Shown one piece after another: positions 26,122 through 33,665 of a DNA stretch of 64,000 nucleotides. Made by a program: the position numbers and the translations under genes. Origin of the DNA: Carboxydocella sporoproducens DSM 16521 (GTDB taxonomy: Bacteria; Bacillota; GCA-003054495; Carboxydocellales; Carboxydocellaceae). The stretch covers positions 1 through 64,000 of the forward strand of contig NZ_FUXM01000001.1 of the NCBI RefSeq assembly GCF_900167165.1, in the 5' to 3' direction. Numbering within the stretch: position 1 is the stretch's first letter; every line of letters begins with the position of its first letter. The notes under the pieces are model-generated. The model saw only the letters and a program-made list of their open reading frames with translations. It was not told the DNA's origin and did no database searches.

Positions 26122-26651
26122 CAGGGTTTATCGATCATGTCGGGATTGCGTTTAAACGGGCGGGTGGTATCAGCGTGGCCCCAGATGGCTTCATTCTTTT
26201 CCCCTTCCACCAGAAACTGCACTTCCCGCACTTCCGGCAGTTCAGTCAGGCTGGTAACCAGGGAATAGATGGTCATGGCTTCCCCGGCCGTCCCACCCGG
26301 ATGGTTGACCTGAATCTCCCGGGAAAAATTGAGGGTAAGCAGTCCCTTTTCCAGTTTCCAGTCCAGCAAGCGGGTCCCAGGAGGAATAGTGGGAAAATGG
26401 CCTTTTACCCGCGGGCCATTGATCAATTCCTGCACAATCACCGGTACCAGAGCCTGGTCCGGCTCAACCTGCACCTGGCGGCGCTCCGGGGTTACCTTTT
26501 CCGCCTGTATATCAGCAAAGTACAAAGTGATTTCCCGGGTCACCGTATTCGGAGGCGCAGCAGGGGGTGAGCCGGCCTGCGGCCGGCCCAGACAACCGCC
26601 CAGCAGCACCAGGGCGGCAATAATGGCTGTCCACTGCCAGAACCTAGACAT
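26121..26651 (-). CDS. GerMN-domain lipoprotein
   Basis: A 176-residue exported protein. The N-terminal helix ends in a lipobox (LLGGC, Cys20), so it should be acylated and anchored outside the membrane. A single GerMN domain follows (ITLYFADIQAEKVTPERRQV, VQELINGP, PPGTRLLDWKLEKGLLTLNFSREI, IYSLVTSLTELPEVREVQFLVEGE). GerM-type proteins act in sporulation and germination in Bacillus, where GerM has two domains; this one has one. It overlaps the coiled-coil gene upstream by 8 bp. Confidence 0.88.
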   Translation of the reverse strand: MSRFWQWTAIIAALVLLGGCLGRPQAGSPPAAPPNTVTREITLYFADIQAEKVTPERRQVQVEPDQALVPVIVQELINGPRVKGHFPTIPPGTRLLDWKLEKGLLTLNFSREIQVNHPGGTAGEAMTIYSLVTSLTELPEVREVQFLVEGEKNEAIWGHADTTRPFKRNPDMIDKP

Positions 26652-27081
26652 TTTCCATAGCCTCAGGCACAGTGTAATAACCCCGCCGCGGCCGCACGAT
26701 TTCCCCCTGCTTGGCCATCTCAGCCAGATAAACCAGGAGCAAATCCTTGCTACGAGGAGTCAGGCCCTGATCAGTAAGGCTCTGCAGAATCTGGGCTGCC
26801 GCCAGGGGCATGGGGGAGTTTTGCAAAACTTCCACCACCTTGGCCCGCAGGTCCTTGCCCCCCAGTGAATTGGGATCATGGGCCCGCGGCGTCCGCGCCC
26901 GCTTTCTGGCCTGAGCCTCTTCCAGCTCATCCAGAATTTCAACGCCTTTGGCCAGATATTCCAAAGCCTTTTTCAGCTTCTTTTCCTCATCGGCCAGGGC
27001 TTCCAGACGTTCACTCAGTTGACCTTGCATGTCCAGAATGAGTTTTTTCAGTTTTCTGCCTTTTCCTTTCACGACTCCCAA
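26644..27081 (-). CDS. Coiled-coil protein with winged-helix-like C terminus
   Basis: A 145-residue hypothetical protein. Residues 5-65 are a highly charged helix with heptad character (LSERLEALADEEKKLKKALEYLAKGVEILDELEEA). A short basic linker follows, and then a C-terminal region (LRAKVVEVLQNSPMPLAAAQILQSLTDQG to VRPRRGYYTV) that resembles a winged helix. The function is unknown; a DNA-binding role is inference. Its stop overlaps the start of the GerMN gene. Confidence 0.65.
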   Translation of the reverse strand: MGVVKGKGRKLKKLILDMQGQLSERLEALADEEKKLKKALEYLAKGVEILDELEEAQARKRARTPRAHDPNSLGGKDLRAKVVEVLQNSPMPLAAAQILQSLTDQGLTPRSKDLLLVYLAEMAKQGEIVRPRRGYYTVPEAMENV

Positions 27082-27131
27082 CTCCTTTAAATAAAAGTTC
27101 CCTTATATAGGATATGCAGAAGCCATAAAGT

Positions 27132-28691
27132 TTAAACCTTTAAGAAGGAAATTTTTAATTTTTTTCCCGCCCAGCTTAAAAGCTCCTGCAATTCCGTCAC
27201 CTTTAACCACCAGAGAGCCAGAAAATACACCCCTGCCCCCAGGACAATATCCAGTCCTACCCGCAGGACCAGGCCCCAGTGCTGACTGCCCCAGCGGGCC
27301 AGCAGCAGGTCGCAGCCCTTCACAGCCAGGGCCATGGCCAGCACTGCCACCACCCCTTTGCCTGCTGCTATCCAGACAGGGCGGTAGCTGAGCCGGGGCG
27401 CCTTGCCTTTCAAGCGCCAGCCCAGGTAGAGGATCATCAGATTGGAAGCCAGGGAAGTAGCCAGAGCGATACCACTCAGGCCCATCAGCCTGACCAGGAT
27501 CGCATTGAGGCCCACGTTCAGCAACACCGTCATGATCCCGTTAGTCAACGGAGTAAGCGTATCCTGCAGGGAATAAAAGGCCCGGCTAAAAATCTCCCGC
27601 AGGGCAAAAGCCAGCAAACCCAGGGACAAAAAGGCCAGCGCTTCGGCAGTCATGGCTGTAGCCCTGCTGTCAAAAGCCCCCCGTTCAAAGAGCAGCCGCA
27701 CTATGGGCTGAGCCAGCACCAGCAATCCCACCGCCATGGGCAGGATAATATAGATGTTAATGTTAATAGCCCGCAACAAATGGTCGTTGAAAGCCCCCCA
27801 GTCCCGGGCTGCACCGGCCCGGGATAGGGTAGGAAAATAGACACTGGCGATAGCAGAAACAAAGAGACCGAGGGCAAAGCTGTTCAACCGGGCAGCATAG
27901 TCCAGGGCAGAAATGCTGCCTTCGGCCAGGGAGCTGGCAAAAATGCGGTCCACCAGGGTAGATACCGTCCAGACTGCGGTCCCGATAATCACCGGCACCG
28001 CCAGTTTGAGCATCCGCTTCAGGTATGGTTCCCGCCAGTCCAGGACAGGCCGAAAGCGAAAACCGTACCTGATTGCTACCGCCAGCTGGTAGAGCACCTG
28101 GCCGCCATAGGCCAGCAGCAAGGCCAGCACTGCTCCCTGCACTCCCAGCCAGGGCACCAGCAAAATCAGGCCGGCGATAATGATGATATTAAATACCACC
28201 CCGCCCAGCAGAGGCCTGGCAAAGACATGGCGGAAATTGAGGTAACCGGTGGTCAGGCCAATAAAGCCCAGCAGCACAATACAGGGCATTAACCAGTAGA
28301 CCAGTTCCACTGTAAGCTGATAGGTTTCGGCCTTAAAGCCGGGTGCAATCAGTTTCACCAACCAGGGATTGAGGAGCATGCCCAGCCCGGCGAAAACCAG
28401 GGCAATAACAGTGATGGAGTTGGTGACATTGGCGACATAGCGGTTTAGTTCTTTCTCCCCCCGGCTGGTTTCCAGTTCAGTTAGCAGGGGTATAAAGGTG
28501 TTGCCCAGGGCAGCTGCGATGATGTTAAACAGCATCATCGGGATAAAGGAGGCCACCTTGAAAGCATCACCCGCTGCTGTTGCCCCCAGCTGGGCAGCAA
28601 TCACCGTTTCCCGGCCAAACCCCAGCACTTTGCTGAGCAGGCTGACCACCACCATGCCGGCAGCTGCTCTGGCTAATCGGCCCTGAGACAT
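27132..28691 (-). CDS. murJ: Lipid II flippase MurJ (MviN)
   Basis: A 519-residue integral membrane protein of the MurJ/MviN branch of the MOP superfamily, with about 14 helices. It flips lipid II during peptidoglycan synthesis. Family features are visible: the N-terminal AAAGMVVVSLLSKVLGFGRETVIAAQLGATAAGDAFKVAS, PGF in the central part, and the ERGAFDSRATAMTAEALAFLSLGLLAFALREIFSRAFYSLQDT segment. It overlaps the end of the epimerase gene by 19 bp. In an EPS neighbourhood a polysaccharide flippase role cannot be excluded. Confidence 0.9.
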   Translation of the reverse strand: MSQGRLARAAAGMVVVSLLSKVLGFGRETVIAAQLGATAAGDAFKVASFIPMMLFNIIAAALGNTFIPLLTELETSRGEKELNRYVANVTNSITVIALVFAGLGMLLNPWLVKLIAPGFKAETYQLTVELVYWLMPCIVLLGFIGLTTGYLNFRHVFARPLLGGVVFNIIIIAGLILLVPWLGVQGAVLALLLAYGGQVLYQLAVAIRYGFRFRPVLDWREPYLKRMLKLAVPVIIGTAVWTVSTLVDRIFASSLAEGSISALDYAARLNSFALGLFVSAIASVYFPTLSRAGAARDWGAFNDHLLRAININIYIILPMAVGLLVLAQPIVRLLFERGAFDSRATAMTAEALAFLSLGLLAFALREIFSRAFYSLQDTLTPLTNGIMTVLLNVGLNAILVRLMGLSGIALATSLASNLMILYLGWRLKGKAPRLSYRPVWIAAGKGVVAVLAMALAVKGCDLLLARWGSQHWGLVLRVGLDIVLGAGVYFLALWWLKVTELQELLSWAGKKLKISFLKV

Positions 28692-29611
28692 GCCAGCATC
28701 AGCTCCAATCCCTGACGCAAACTGTAACGGGCTCGCCAGTCCAGTTCCTGTTCTGCCCGCTGTGGATTAAAATAGCTGTGGCGGATATCCCCCGGCCGGG
28801 CCGGAGCCAGCCGGCAGGGCGGTATCTCCCTTTCTCCTGACTCGCGCAACAGCTCCGCCAGAGTCCGGTAAAGCTCCAGCACACTGGTAGCCTGTCCAGT
28901 GCCGATATTGTAGATCCCGCCATCGCCCCGTTCCAGAGCGGACAGGTTGGCAGCTACCACGTCAGCAACATAGATGAAATCCCGGGTCTGCTGGCCATCG
29001 CCATAAATCACCGGCTCCTGGCCTTTTAACAGGCGGTCGGTGAAAATGGCCACCACCCCGCCCTCACCGGAGGCATCCTGGCGGGGACCATAAACATTGG
29101 CATAGCGCAGGGCAGTCCAGCGCAGGCCATAAAGCTGGCCATAGAGGGCCAGGTAATGTTCAGGAGTATGCTTGGAGACGCCATAGGGAGCAAGGGGTTC
29201 TACCGGATGAGCTTCATCGATGCCCAGATACTGAGGTTCCCCGAAGACCGCAGCGGAAGAGGCATAGATCAGCTTTTCCACCCCTGCCTCGCGGCAGGCT
29301 TCCAGGACATTGAGGGTGCCCAGGATATTGACTTTAGCATCCAGGATGGGATCAGCCAGGGAGGTCTGGACATCGATTTGCGCCGCCTGGTGGAAGATAT
29401 AACGGGGTTTGAGTTCTCGTACCAGCTGCCGAAATTCGGGAGCGGTGATGTCAAGTTTGTGAAAATTTTCCCCTTTATGAGGTAAATTAAGCAACTTGCC
29501 TGTGCTCAAGTTGTCTGCTACTGTTACTTCATAGCCCTGTTCCAACAAAGCTTCGGTCAAGTGGGAGCCAATAAAACCGGCCCCACCGGTAACTAAAACT
29601 TTTGTTGCCAA
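28673..29611 (-). CDS. NAD-dependent nucleotide-sugar epimerase (GalE-like)
   Basis: A 312-residue extended short-chain dehydrogenase. TGGAGFIGSHL (residues 8-18) binds NAD; the catalytic set is Ser in ASSAAVFG and YGVSK (Tyr, Lys). NVYGPRQD and the C-terminal region fit UDP-glucose 4-epimerases. It converts UDP-sugars for cell-surface glycans. It is distinct from the second epimerase at 31918-32904, so two similar activities lie 2 kb apart. The stop overlaps the start of murJ. Confidence 0.9.
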   Translation of the reverse strand: MATKVLVTGGAGFIGSHLTEALLEQGYEVTVADNLSTGKLLNLPHKGENFHKLDITAPEFRQLVRELKPRYIFHQAAQIDVQTSLADPILDAKVNILGTLNVLEACREAGVEKLIYASSAAVFGEPQYLGIDEAHPVEPLAPYGVSKHTPEHYLALYGQLYGLRWTALRYANVYGPRQDASGEGGVVAIFTDRLLKGQEPVIYGDGQQTRDFIYVADVVAANLSALERGDGGIYNIGTGQATSVLELYRTLAELLRESGEREIPPCRLAPARPGDIRHSYFNPQRAEQELDWRARYSLRQGLELMLACLRAD

Positions 29612-29711
29612 AATGCTACCTCCTTAGATACTAATTTAGAAATATTATACCAAACTCTGGCGAATTTTTCTATTCAATTCTGGGAATTTCAAGCAAAAAA
29701 ATGCAAAAAAT

Positions 29712-29740
29712 GCAGAAAAAATAGCCTCAAGTTGAGGCTA
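29712..29740 (-). terminator. Terminator of the MNT-HEPN pair, duplicate of the galU terminator
   Basis: TAGCCTCAA (29722-29730) and TTGAGGCTA (29732-29740) form a perfect stem followed on the minus strand by TTTTTT. The 19-base stretch at 29712-29730 is identical to 30514-30532 on the other side of the HEPN/MNT pair. Confidence 0.85.
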
Positions 29741-30139
29741 ACTAATAATTATTTTTTGTTCTGTAAGGATCTTATATGCTAAATGGTAAACTGCTTCGGC
29801 TATATTAATGGCTAACATTGCATCCTCTCTATCAGCTTCCGGGTAATCTCCCGGATATCGACCTTCAACACACCATTCTGTGAGCCATTCAAGGTCAAAT
29901 TCTAAAAAGGTGTTTGCATATTCCCTCGGTAACAATTCTGCCAAATATGCCAGGTCATGAGATTTTTTAAAAGGAATTTTAAATTTTAATAATAAAGCTT
30001 TTAGGCTTTTCTCAGCACATTGCTGGGCCATATAACAGGCATTTCTAGCTGGTAAATCTTCTTTAATTATGGCTTTTGCAGTTCGGATGTCTTCATTTGC
30101 ATAATTGAGCCATTTTGTATAAATAAGGTTATCTTCCAT
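29738..30139 (-). CDS. HEPN-domain protein (partner of the nucleotidyltransferase)
   Basis: A 133-residue HEPN protein. The core YTKWLNYANEDIRTAKAIIKE, RNACYMAQQCAEKSLKALLLKF and KKSHDLAYLAELL fits the HEPN family commonly encoded with minimal nucleotidyltransferases. HEPN partners are often RNases or their relatives in toxin-antitoxin pairs, but the RX4-6H RNase motif is not obvious here. ATG at 30137-30139 is chosen; it overlaps the nucleotidyltransferase stop by 11 bp. The DNA is more AT-rich than galU and the epimerase. Confidence 0.85.
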   Translation of the reverse strand: MEDNLIYTKWLNYANEDIRTAKAIIKEDLPARNACYMAQQCAEKSLKALLLKFKIPFKKSHDLAYLAELLPREYANTFLEFDLEWLTEWCVEGRYPGDYPEADREDAMLAINIAEAVYHLAYKILTEQKIIIS

Positions 30140-30443
30140 AATAAACTCTACCCTCTTCAAGAGCGTTTTTATATACTAACCCATTAATATTTTTATATTT
30201 GGAGATTTCATTTTTACTCAGAACTACAACATCTTTAGGGATAGCAAATCCTCTTAGAGCTTTTCTGATTTCTATTTGTAAAAATCTCTTATTTGGTATT
30301 TCATCAGGCATAATGACTAAAAAGTCTATATCACTATCCTCATTTGCTTCTCCTCTAGCCCATGAACCAAATACTATTATTTGCTCTGGATTAAATTTTG
30401 TCCGAATGGCATTCACCATTTCTTGAATAACATCTTCGTTCAT
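30129..30443 (-). CDS. MNT-type minimal nucleotidyltransferase
   Basis: A 104-residue pol-beta-fold nucleotidyltransferase. The motif VFGSWARGEANEDSDIDFLV carries the GS and DxD residues needed for metal and NTP binding. In studied MNT/HEPN pairs the MNT is the antitoxin, transferring nucleotides to the HEPN toxin; whether this pair does so is unknown. ATG at 30441-30443 is preferred over an upstream start at 30491, which adds 16 non-family residues, but its ribosome binding site is weak. Confidence 0.85.
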   Translation of the reverse strand: MNEDVIQEMVNAIRTKFNPEQIIVFGSWARGEANEDSDIDFLVIMPDEIPNKRFLQIEIRKALRGFAIPKDVVVLSKNEISKYKNINGLVYKNALEEGRVYYGR

Positions 30444-30513
30444 TTTGATCACTGCCTTTTGATTAAGCTGCTTAATTTTATTATAGCACATCCAGGAAAT
30501 CCAAGCAAAAATT

Positions 30514-30542
30514 GCAGAAAAAATAGCCTCAAATTGAGGCTA
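30514..30542 (-). terminator. Terminator of galU, copy of the one after the HEPN gene
   Basis: TAGCCTCAA (30524-30532) pairs with TTGAGGCTA (30534-30542); TTTTTT follows on the minus strand. The galU stop codon lies within the stem. It shares 19 identical bases, and looser similarity beyond, with 29712-29740. Confidence 0.85.
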
Positions 30543-31421
30543 CAACAGCACCTTTTTCTTCTCCACCAGTTCTTCCAGATACTTTTCCACCTGTTCCCGC
30601 AAATCCTCGCGGCGCAAGGCCAGTTCCACCGTAGCCTGAATATAGCCCAGCTTATCCCCAACATCATAGCGTTTGCCAGTGAAAATGCAGGCATGAATAC
30701 GCCGTTTCTGGTTCAATTTGCGCAGGGCATCAGTGAGCTGGATTTCGCCCCCTACCCCTGTTTCCTGGGCCTCCAGGATAGGGAAAATATCCGGAGTCAG
30801 GACATAGCGGCCCATGATGGCCAGCCGGGAAGGAGCTACCTCCGGGTCAGGTTTTTCCACCAGGTCCCGAACCGGCAAGCAGTTACCACCGGTATGCTCC
30901 ACATCCACAATGCCATATTTCCGGGTATCAGCTAGAGGCACCGGTTGCACTCCTACCACCGGTTCCCCGGTCTGGTAATAGACCTCCAGCAGCTGGGCCA
31001 GACAGGGCGGTTCCCCGACCACAATATCATCGCCCAGCATGACAGCAAAGGGCTCATTGCCGATAAAGCGGCGGGCGCACCAGACGGCATGGCCCAGACC
31101 TTTGGCCTCCTTTTGCCGAACATAGTGAACATCCACCATATCGGAGATGGAACGCACTTCTTTCAGCAAATCGAGTTTGCCTTTTTCCTCCAGGAAAGTC
31201 TCCAGCTCAATGGAGCGGTCAAAATGGTCCTCAATGGCCCGTTTGCCCCGGCCGGTGACAATGATAATGTCCTTGATCCCGGAAGCCACCGCCTCCTCCA
31301 CCACATACTGAATGGTGGGCTTATCCACCAGAGGCAGCATCTCCTTGGGCTGGGCCTTGGTAGCAGGCAAAAACCTGGTTCCCAAACCTGCCGCTGGAAT
31401 AATCGCTTTACGCACTTTCAT
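30540..31421 (-). CDS. galU: UTP-glucose-1-phosphate uridylyltransferase
   Basis: A 293-residue enzyme making UDP-glucose for glycan synthesis. It has the nucleotidyltransferase signature KAIIPAAGLGTRFLPATKAQPKEMLPLVDKPTIQYVVEEA at the start, then VRQKEAKGLGHAV, FAVMLGDDIVVGEPP and LVEKPDPEVAPSRLAIMGRYVLTPDIF, all typical of GalU. ATG at 31419-31421 is likely; a GTG three codons earlier is possible. It supplies the substrate for the nearby epimerases and glycosyltransferases. Confidence 0.96.
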   Translation of the reverse strand: MKVRKAIIPAAGLGTRFLPATKAQPKEMLPLVDKPTIQYVVEEAVASGIKDIIIVTGRGKRAIEDHFDRSIELETFLEEKGKLDLLKEVRSISDMVDVHYVRQKEAKGLGHAVWCARRFIGNEPFAVMLGDDIVVGEPPCLAQLLEVYYQTGEPVVGVQPVPLADTRKYGIVDVEHTGGNCLPVRDLVEKPDPEVAPSRLAIMGRYVLTPDIFPILEAQETGVGGEIQLTDALRKLNQKRRIHACIFTGKRYDVGDKLGYIQATVELALRREDLREQVEKYLEELVEKKKVLL

Positions 31422-31458
31422 CCTCTTCACTCCCCCCTGTAAAACTCAGTATTATTTT

Positions 31459-31890
31459 TTATCTTCTGTTAGATTTTGTTTTTTCCTGCCTGAATTTTGC
31501 TCTACAATAATTAAATATAGCCAAAAGATAAAAAATGCTCAAGTCCAGCAGCACATCCTGCCAGCGGCCATGGCGGCCACTGATCTGGCGCTGATTGAGC
31601 TCATCGAATAGAGCAATCAAAGGCAGGAAAAGCAGAGCTGGCCACCAGCGGCCCAGCACCCGTAAGAGAATAAAACCAAAGACAGTATATTCAACTACAT
31701 GGGCAAACTTGCGCAAAAGATATTCAGCTTCAGCGAAGGTAAGCTGTACCGGTAGCAGGGCAAGAAAATGCCGCAGGGAGGAAGAATAAAGAGCCCTCTG
31801 CAGGGCAAAGGGCTGACTGGAAAACCAGAAGATGAGAAGAAGCCAGCCAAAACCCAGTACCAGCCAGACCAATTTTCCCCGTCCAAACAT
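31459..31890 (-). CDS. VanZ-like membrane protein
   Basis: A 143-residue protein with about four membrane helices. Typical VanZ family features are visible: IFWFSSQPF after the first helix, LLRKFAHVVEYTVFGFILL, and LFDELNQRQISGRHGRWQDVLLDL. VanZ relatives in Firmicutes are of uncertain function (teicoplanin resistance in the founding member). It starts at ATG 31888-31890 after an AGAAAGG site. It lies between galE and galU on the same strand, within the sugar-nucleotide cluster. Confidence 0.85.
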   Translation of the reverse strand: MFGRGKLVWLVLGFGWLLLIFWFSSQPFALQRALYSSSLRHFLALLPVQLTFAEAEYLLRKFAHVVEYTVFGFILLRVLGRWWPALLFLPLIALFDELNQRQISGRHGRWQDVLLDLSIFYLLAIFNYCRAKFRQEKTKSNRR

Positions 31891-31917
31891 TCCCATTTCC
31901 TTTCTTAATGAAAAGTT

Positions 31918-32904
31918 CTACTTAAATCCATCAGGATGCTGGCGATGCCAGGCCCAGGCTGATGCCACCATGGCCGCCAGATCAGGGTAGCGAGGTTGCC
32001 AGCTCAGTACCTGCCTGGCTTTTTCCGCTGCTGCCACCAGCCGGGCCGGATCTCCCGGCCGCCGGGGACCGATCTGTACCGGCAAAGGATGACCGGTCAC
32101 CTGGCGGGCGAGGCTGATGACCTCCTGAACGGAGAAACCCTGGCCATTGCCCAGATTAAAAGGCCCGGATTCTCCCCCATTCCAGAGGTATTGCAAGGCC
32201 AGCAAATGGGCTTCAGCCAGGTCGAGGACGTGAATATAGTCCCGAATGCAGGTGCCATCAGGGGTAGGATAATCCTGGCCATAGATGGTAATGTGATCCC
32301 GCCTGCCATTAGCCACCTGCAGGATCAAAGGGATCAGGTGGGTTTCCGGCTGATGATCCTCGCCGATGGAGCCATCAGGCAGGGCACCACAGGCATTGAA
32401 ATAGCGTAAAGCAGCATAGTGAAAATCATAGGTCCTGGCATATTGAGCCATGACCTGTTCCAGCATGAGCTTGGTCTGACCGTAGACATTGGTAGGTTCT
32501 GTGAGATCCTCTTCCCGAATGGGCAGTTGCCGCGGCTCGCCGTAGACGGCTGCCGTGGAGCTGAAGACCAGGTGCTTGACTCCGGTTTTGAGCAGGGTGT
32601 TGAGGAAGAGGATGGTTTTGACGACGTTGTTTTCAAAGTATTTGGCCGGGTCGATCATGGATTCTCCCACCAGGCTGCTGGCCGCAAAATGGATGACGCC
32701 GCAGATCTGGTGCCGGTCGATGATGGAGGTGACCAGAGCAGAGTCGGCGATGTCGCCATGGTAAAAGGGGACGGTAGACGGTACAGCCTGGCGATGGCCG
32801 GTGCTTAGGTTGTCCAGCACGATGGGCTGATGACCCTGCTGGAGCAGGTAATGTACGGTGTGGCTGCCGATGTAGCCGGCGCCGCCGGTGACAAGGATGT
32901 TCAT
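31918..32904 (-). CDS. galE: UDP-glucose 4-epimerase
   Basis: A 328-residue GalE interconverting UDP-glucose and UDP-galactose. TGGAGYIGSHTVHYLL (residues 6-21) binds NAD; SSTAAVYGEP and YGQTK carry the catalytic Ser, Tyr and Lys. PTPDGTCIRDYIHVLDLAEAHLLAL and NLGNGQGFSVQEVI are classic GalE segments. The length is normal. The GC-rich codon use of galE changes abruptly to AT-rich at the wecG/tagA-like gene just upstream, with which it overlaps by 4 bp. Confidence 0.95.
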   Translation of the reverse strand: MNILVTGGAGYIGSHTVHYLLQQGHQPIVLDNLSTGHRQAVPSTVPFYHGDIADSALVTSIIDRHQICGVIHFAASSLVGESMIDPAKYFENNVVKTILFLNTLLKTGVKHLVFSSTAAVYGEPRQLPIREEDLTEPTNVYGQTKLMLEQVMAQYARTYDFHYAALRYFNACGALPDGSIGEDHQPETHLIPLILQVANGRRDHITIYGQDYPTPDGTCIRDYIHVLDLAEAHLLALQYLWNGGESGPFNLGNGQGFSVQEVISLARQVTGHPLPVQIGPRRPGDPARLVAAAEKARQVLSWQPRYPDLAAMVASAWAWHRQHPDGFK

Positions 32905-33665
32905 GATGGGCCTCCTATTTTAGTTAGTTGTAAAAACTTCTCTTTTAGTACTAGCCAAATAAATTTACTATTCCCTATTAAATACCGTTTCCACATTCTT
33001 CGCGGTTCCTGTATAAAACGATAAAACCATTCCAATCCAGCTTTCTGCATCCATACTGGAGCCCTTTTGGTTTTGCCAGCAATTACATCAAAACTGCCAC
33101 CAACTCCCATACAAAAGGGAACATTAAGTTTTTCGATATTTTCGGCTAACCAAAATTCCTTCTTAGGAGAACTAATTCCTACAAAAAGGATATCTGCCTT
33201 GCTATCCGCTATCATCTTAATTACCTGGCTCTCTTCTTGTTCAGACCAATACCCATTCCGATAACCAGCAATTGTAATGTTCGGAAAAAGGTTTAATATT
33301 TTTTTTGTAGTAGCTTGTATTATCTCTTCTGTTGCTCCTAACAGAAAAATTCGGTATCCTTTTCTATTAGCCATTTTCAATATTTCCATCATCAAGTCAA
33401 TACCGGCAACCCGTTCTGGCAAGTTATAACCTAAAAATCTGGCTGCCCATACCACAGCTTGACCATCAGCATTAATCATTGCACAACTGTTTACTATCTC
33501 ACGTAATTTTTTATTTTCTTGCATCATAACTATCTTTCCGGCATTGACTACTACATGCTGAACGGGTATCTTATTCTCAATGAAATATTCCACCCGTGTT
33601 AGACTTTCTTCCATTGTTAAGGTGTCAATCATACTTCCCAATACTATTATCCGTGCTTGTCCCAC
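32901..33665 (-). CDS. WecG/TagA/CpsF family glycosyltransferase
   Basis: A 254-residue GT26-type enzyme that adds a sugar (N-acetylmannosamine in TagA) to an undecaprenyl-linked acceptor at the membrane. Family signatures are visible: VVVNAGKIVMMQENKKLREIVNSCAMINADGQAVVWAAR, GIDLMMEIL, FLLGATEEII, GISSPKKEFWLAEN and GVGGSFDVIAGKTKRAPVWMQKAGLEWFYRFIQEPRRMWKRY. It marks the right end of the AT-rich polysaccharide block in transcription order and overlaps the heparinase-like gene by 41 bp. Confidence 0.93.
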   Translation of the reverse strand: MGQARIIVLGSMIDTLTMEESLTRVEYFIENKIPVQHVVVNAGKIVMMQENKKLREIVNSCAMINADGQAVVWAARFLGYNLPERVAGIDLMMEILKMANRKGYRIFLLGATEEIIQATTKKILNLFPNITIAGYRNGYWSEQEESQVIKMIADSKADILFVGISSPKKEFWLAENIEKLNVPFCMGVGGSFDVIAGKTKRAPVWMQKAGLEWFYRFIQEPRRMWKRYLIGNSKFIWLVLKEKFLQLTKIGGPS

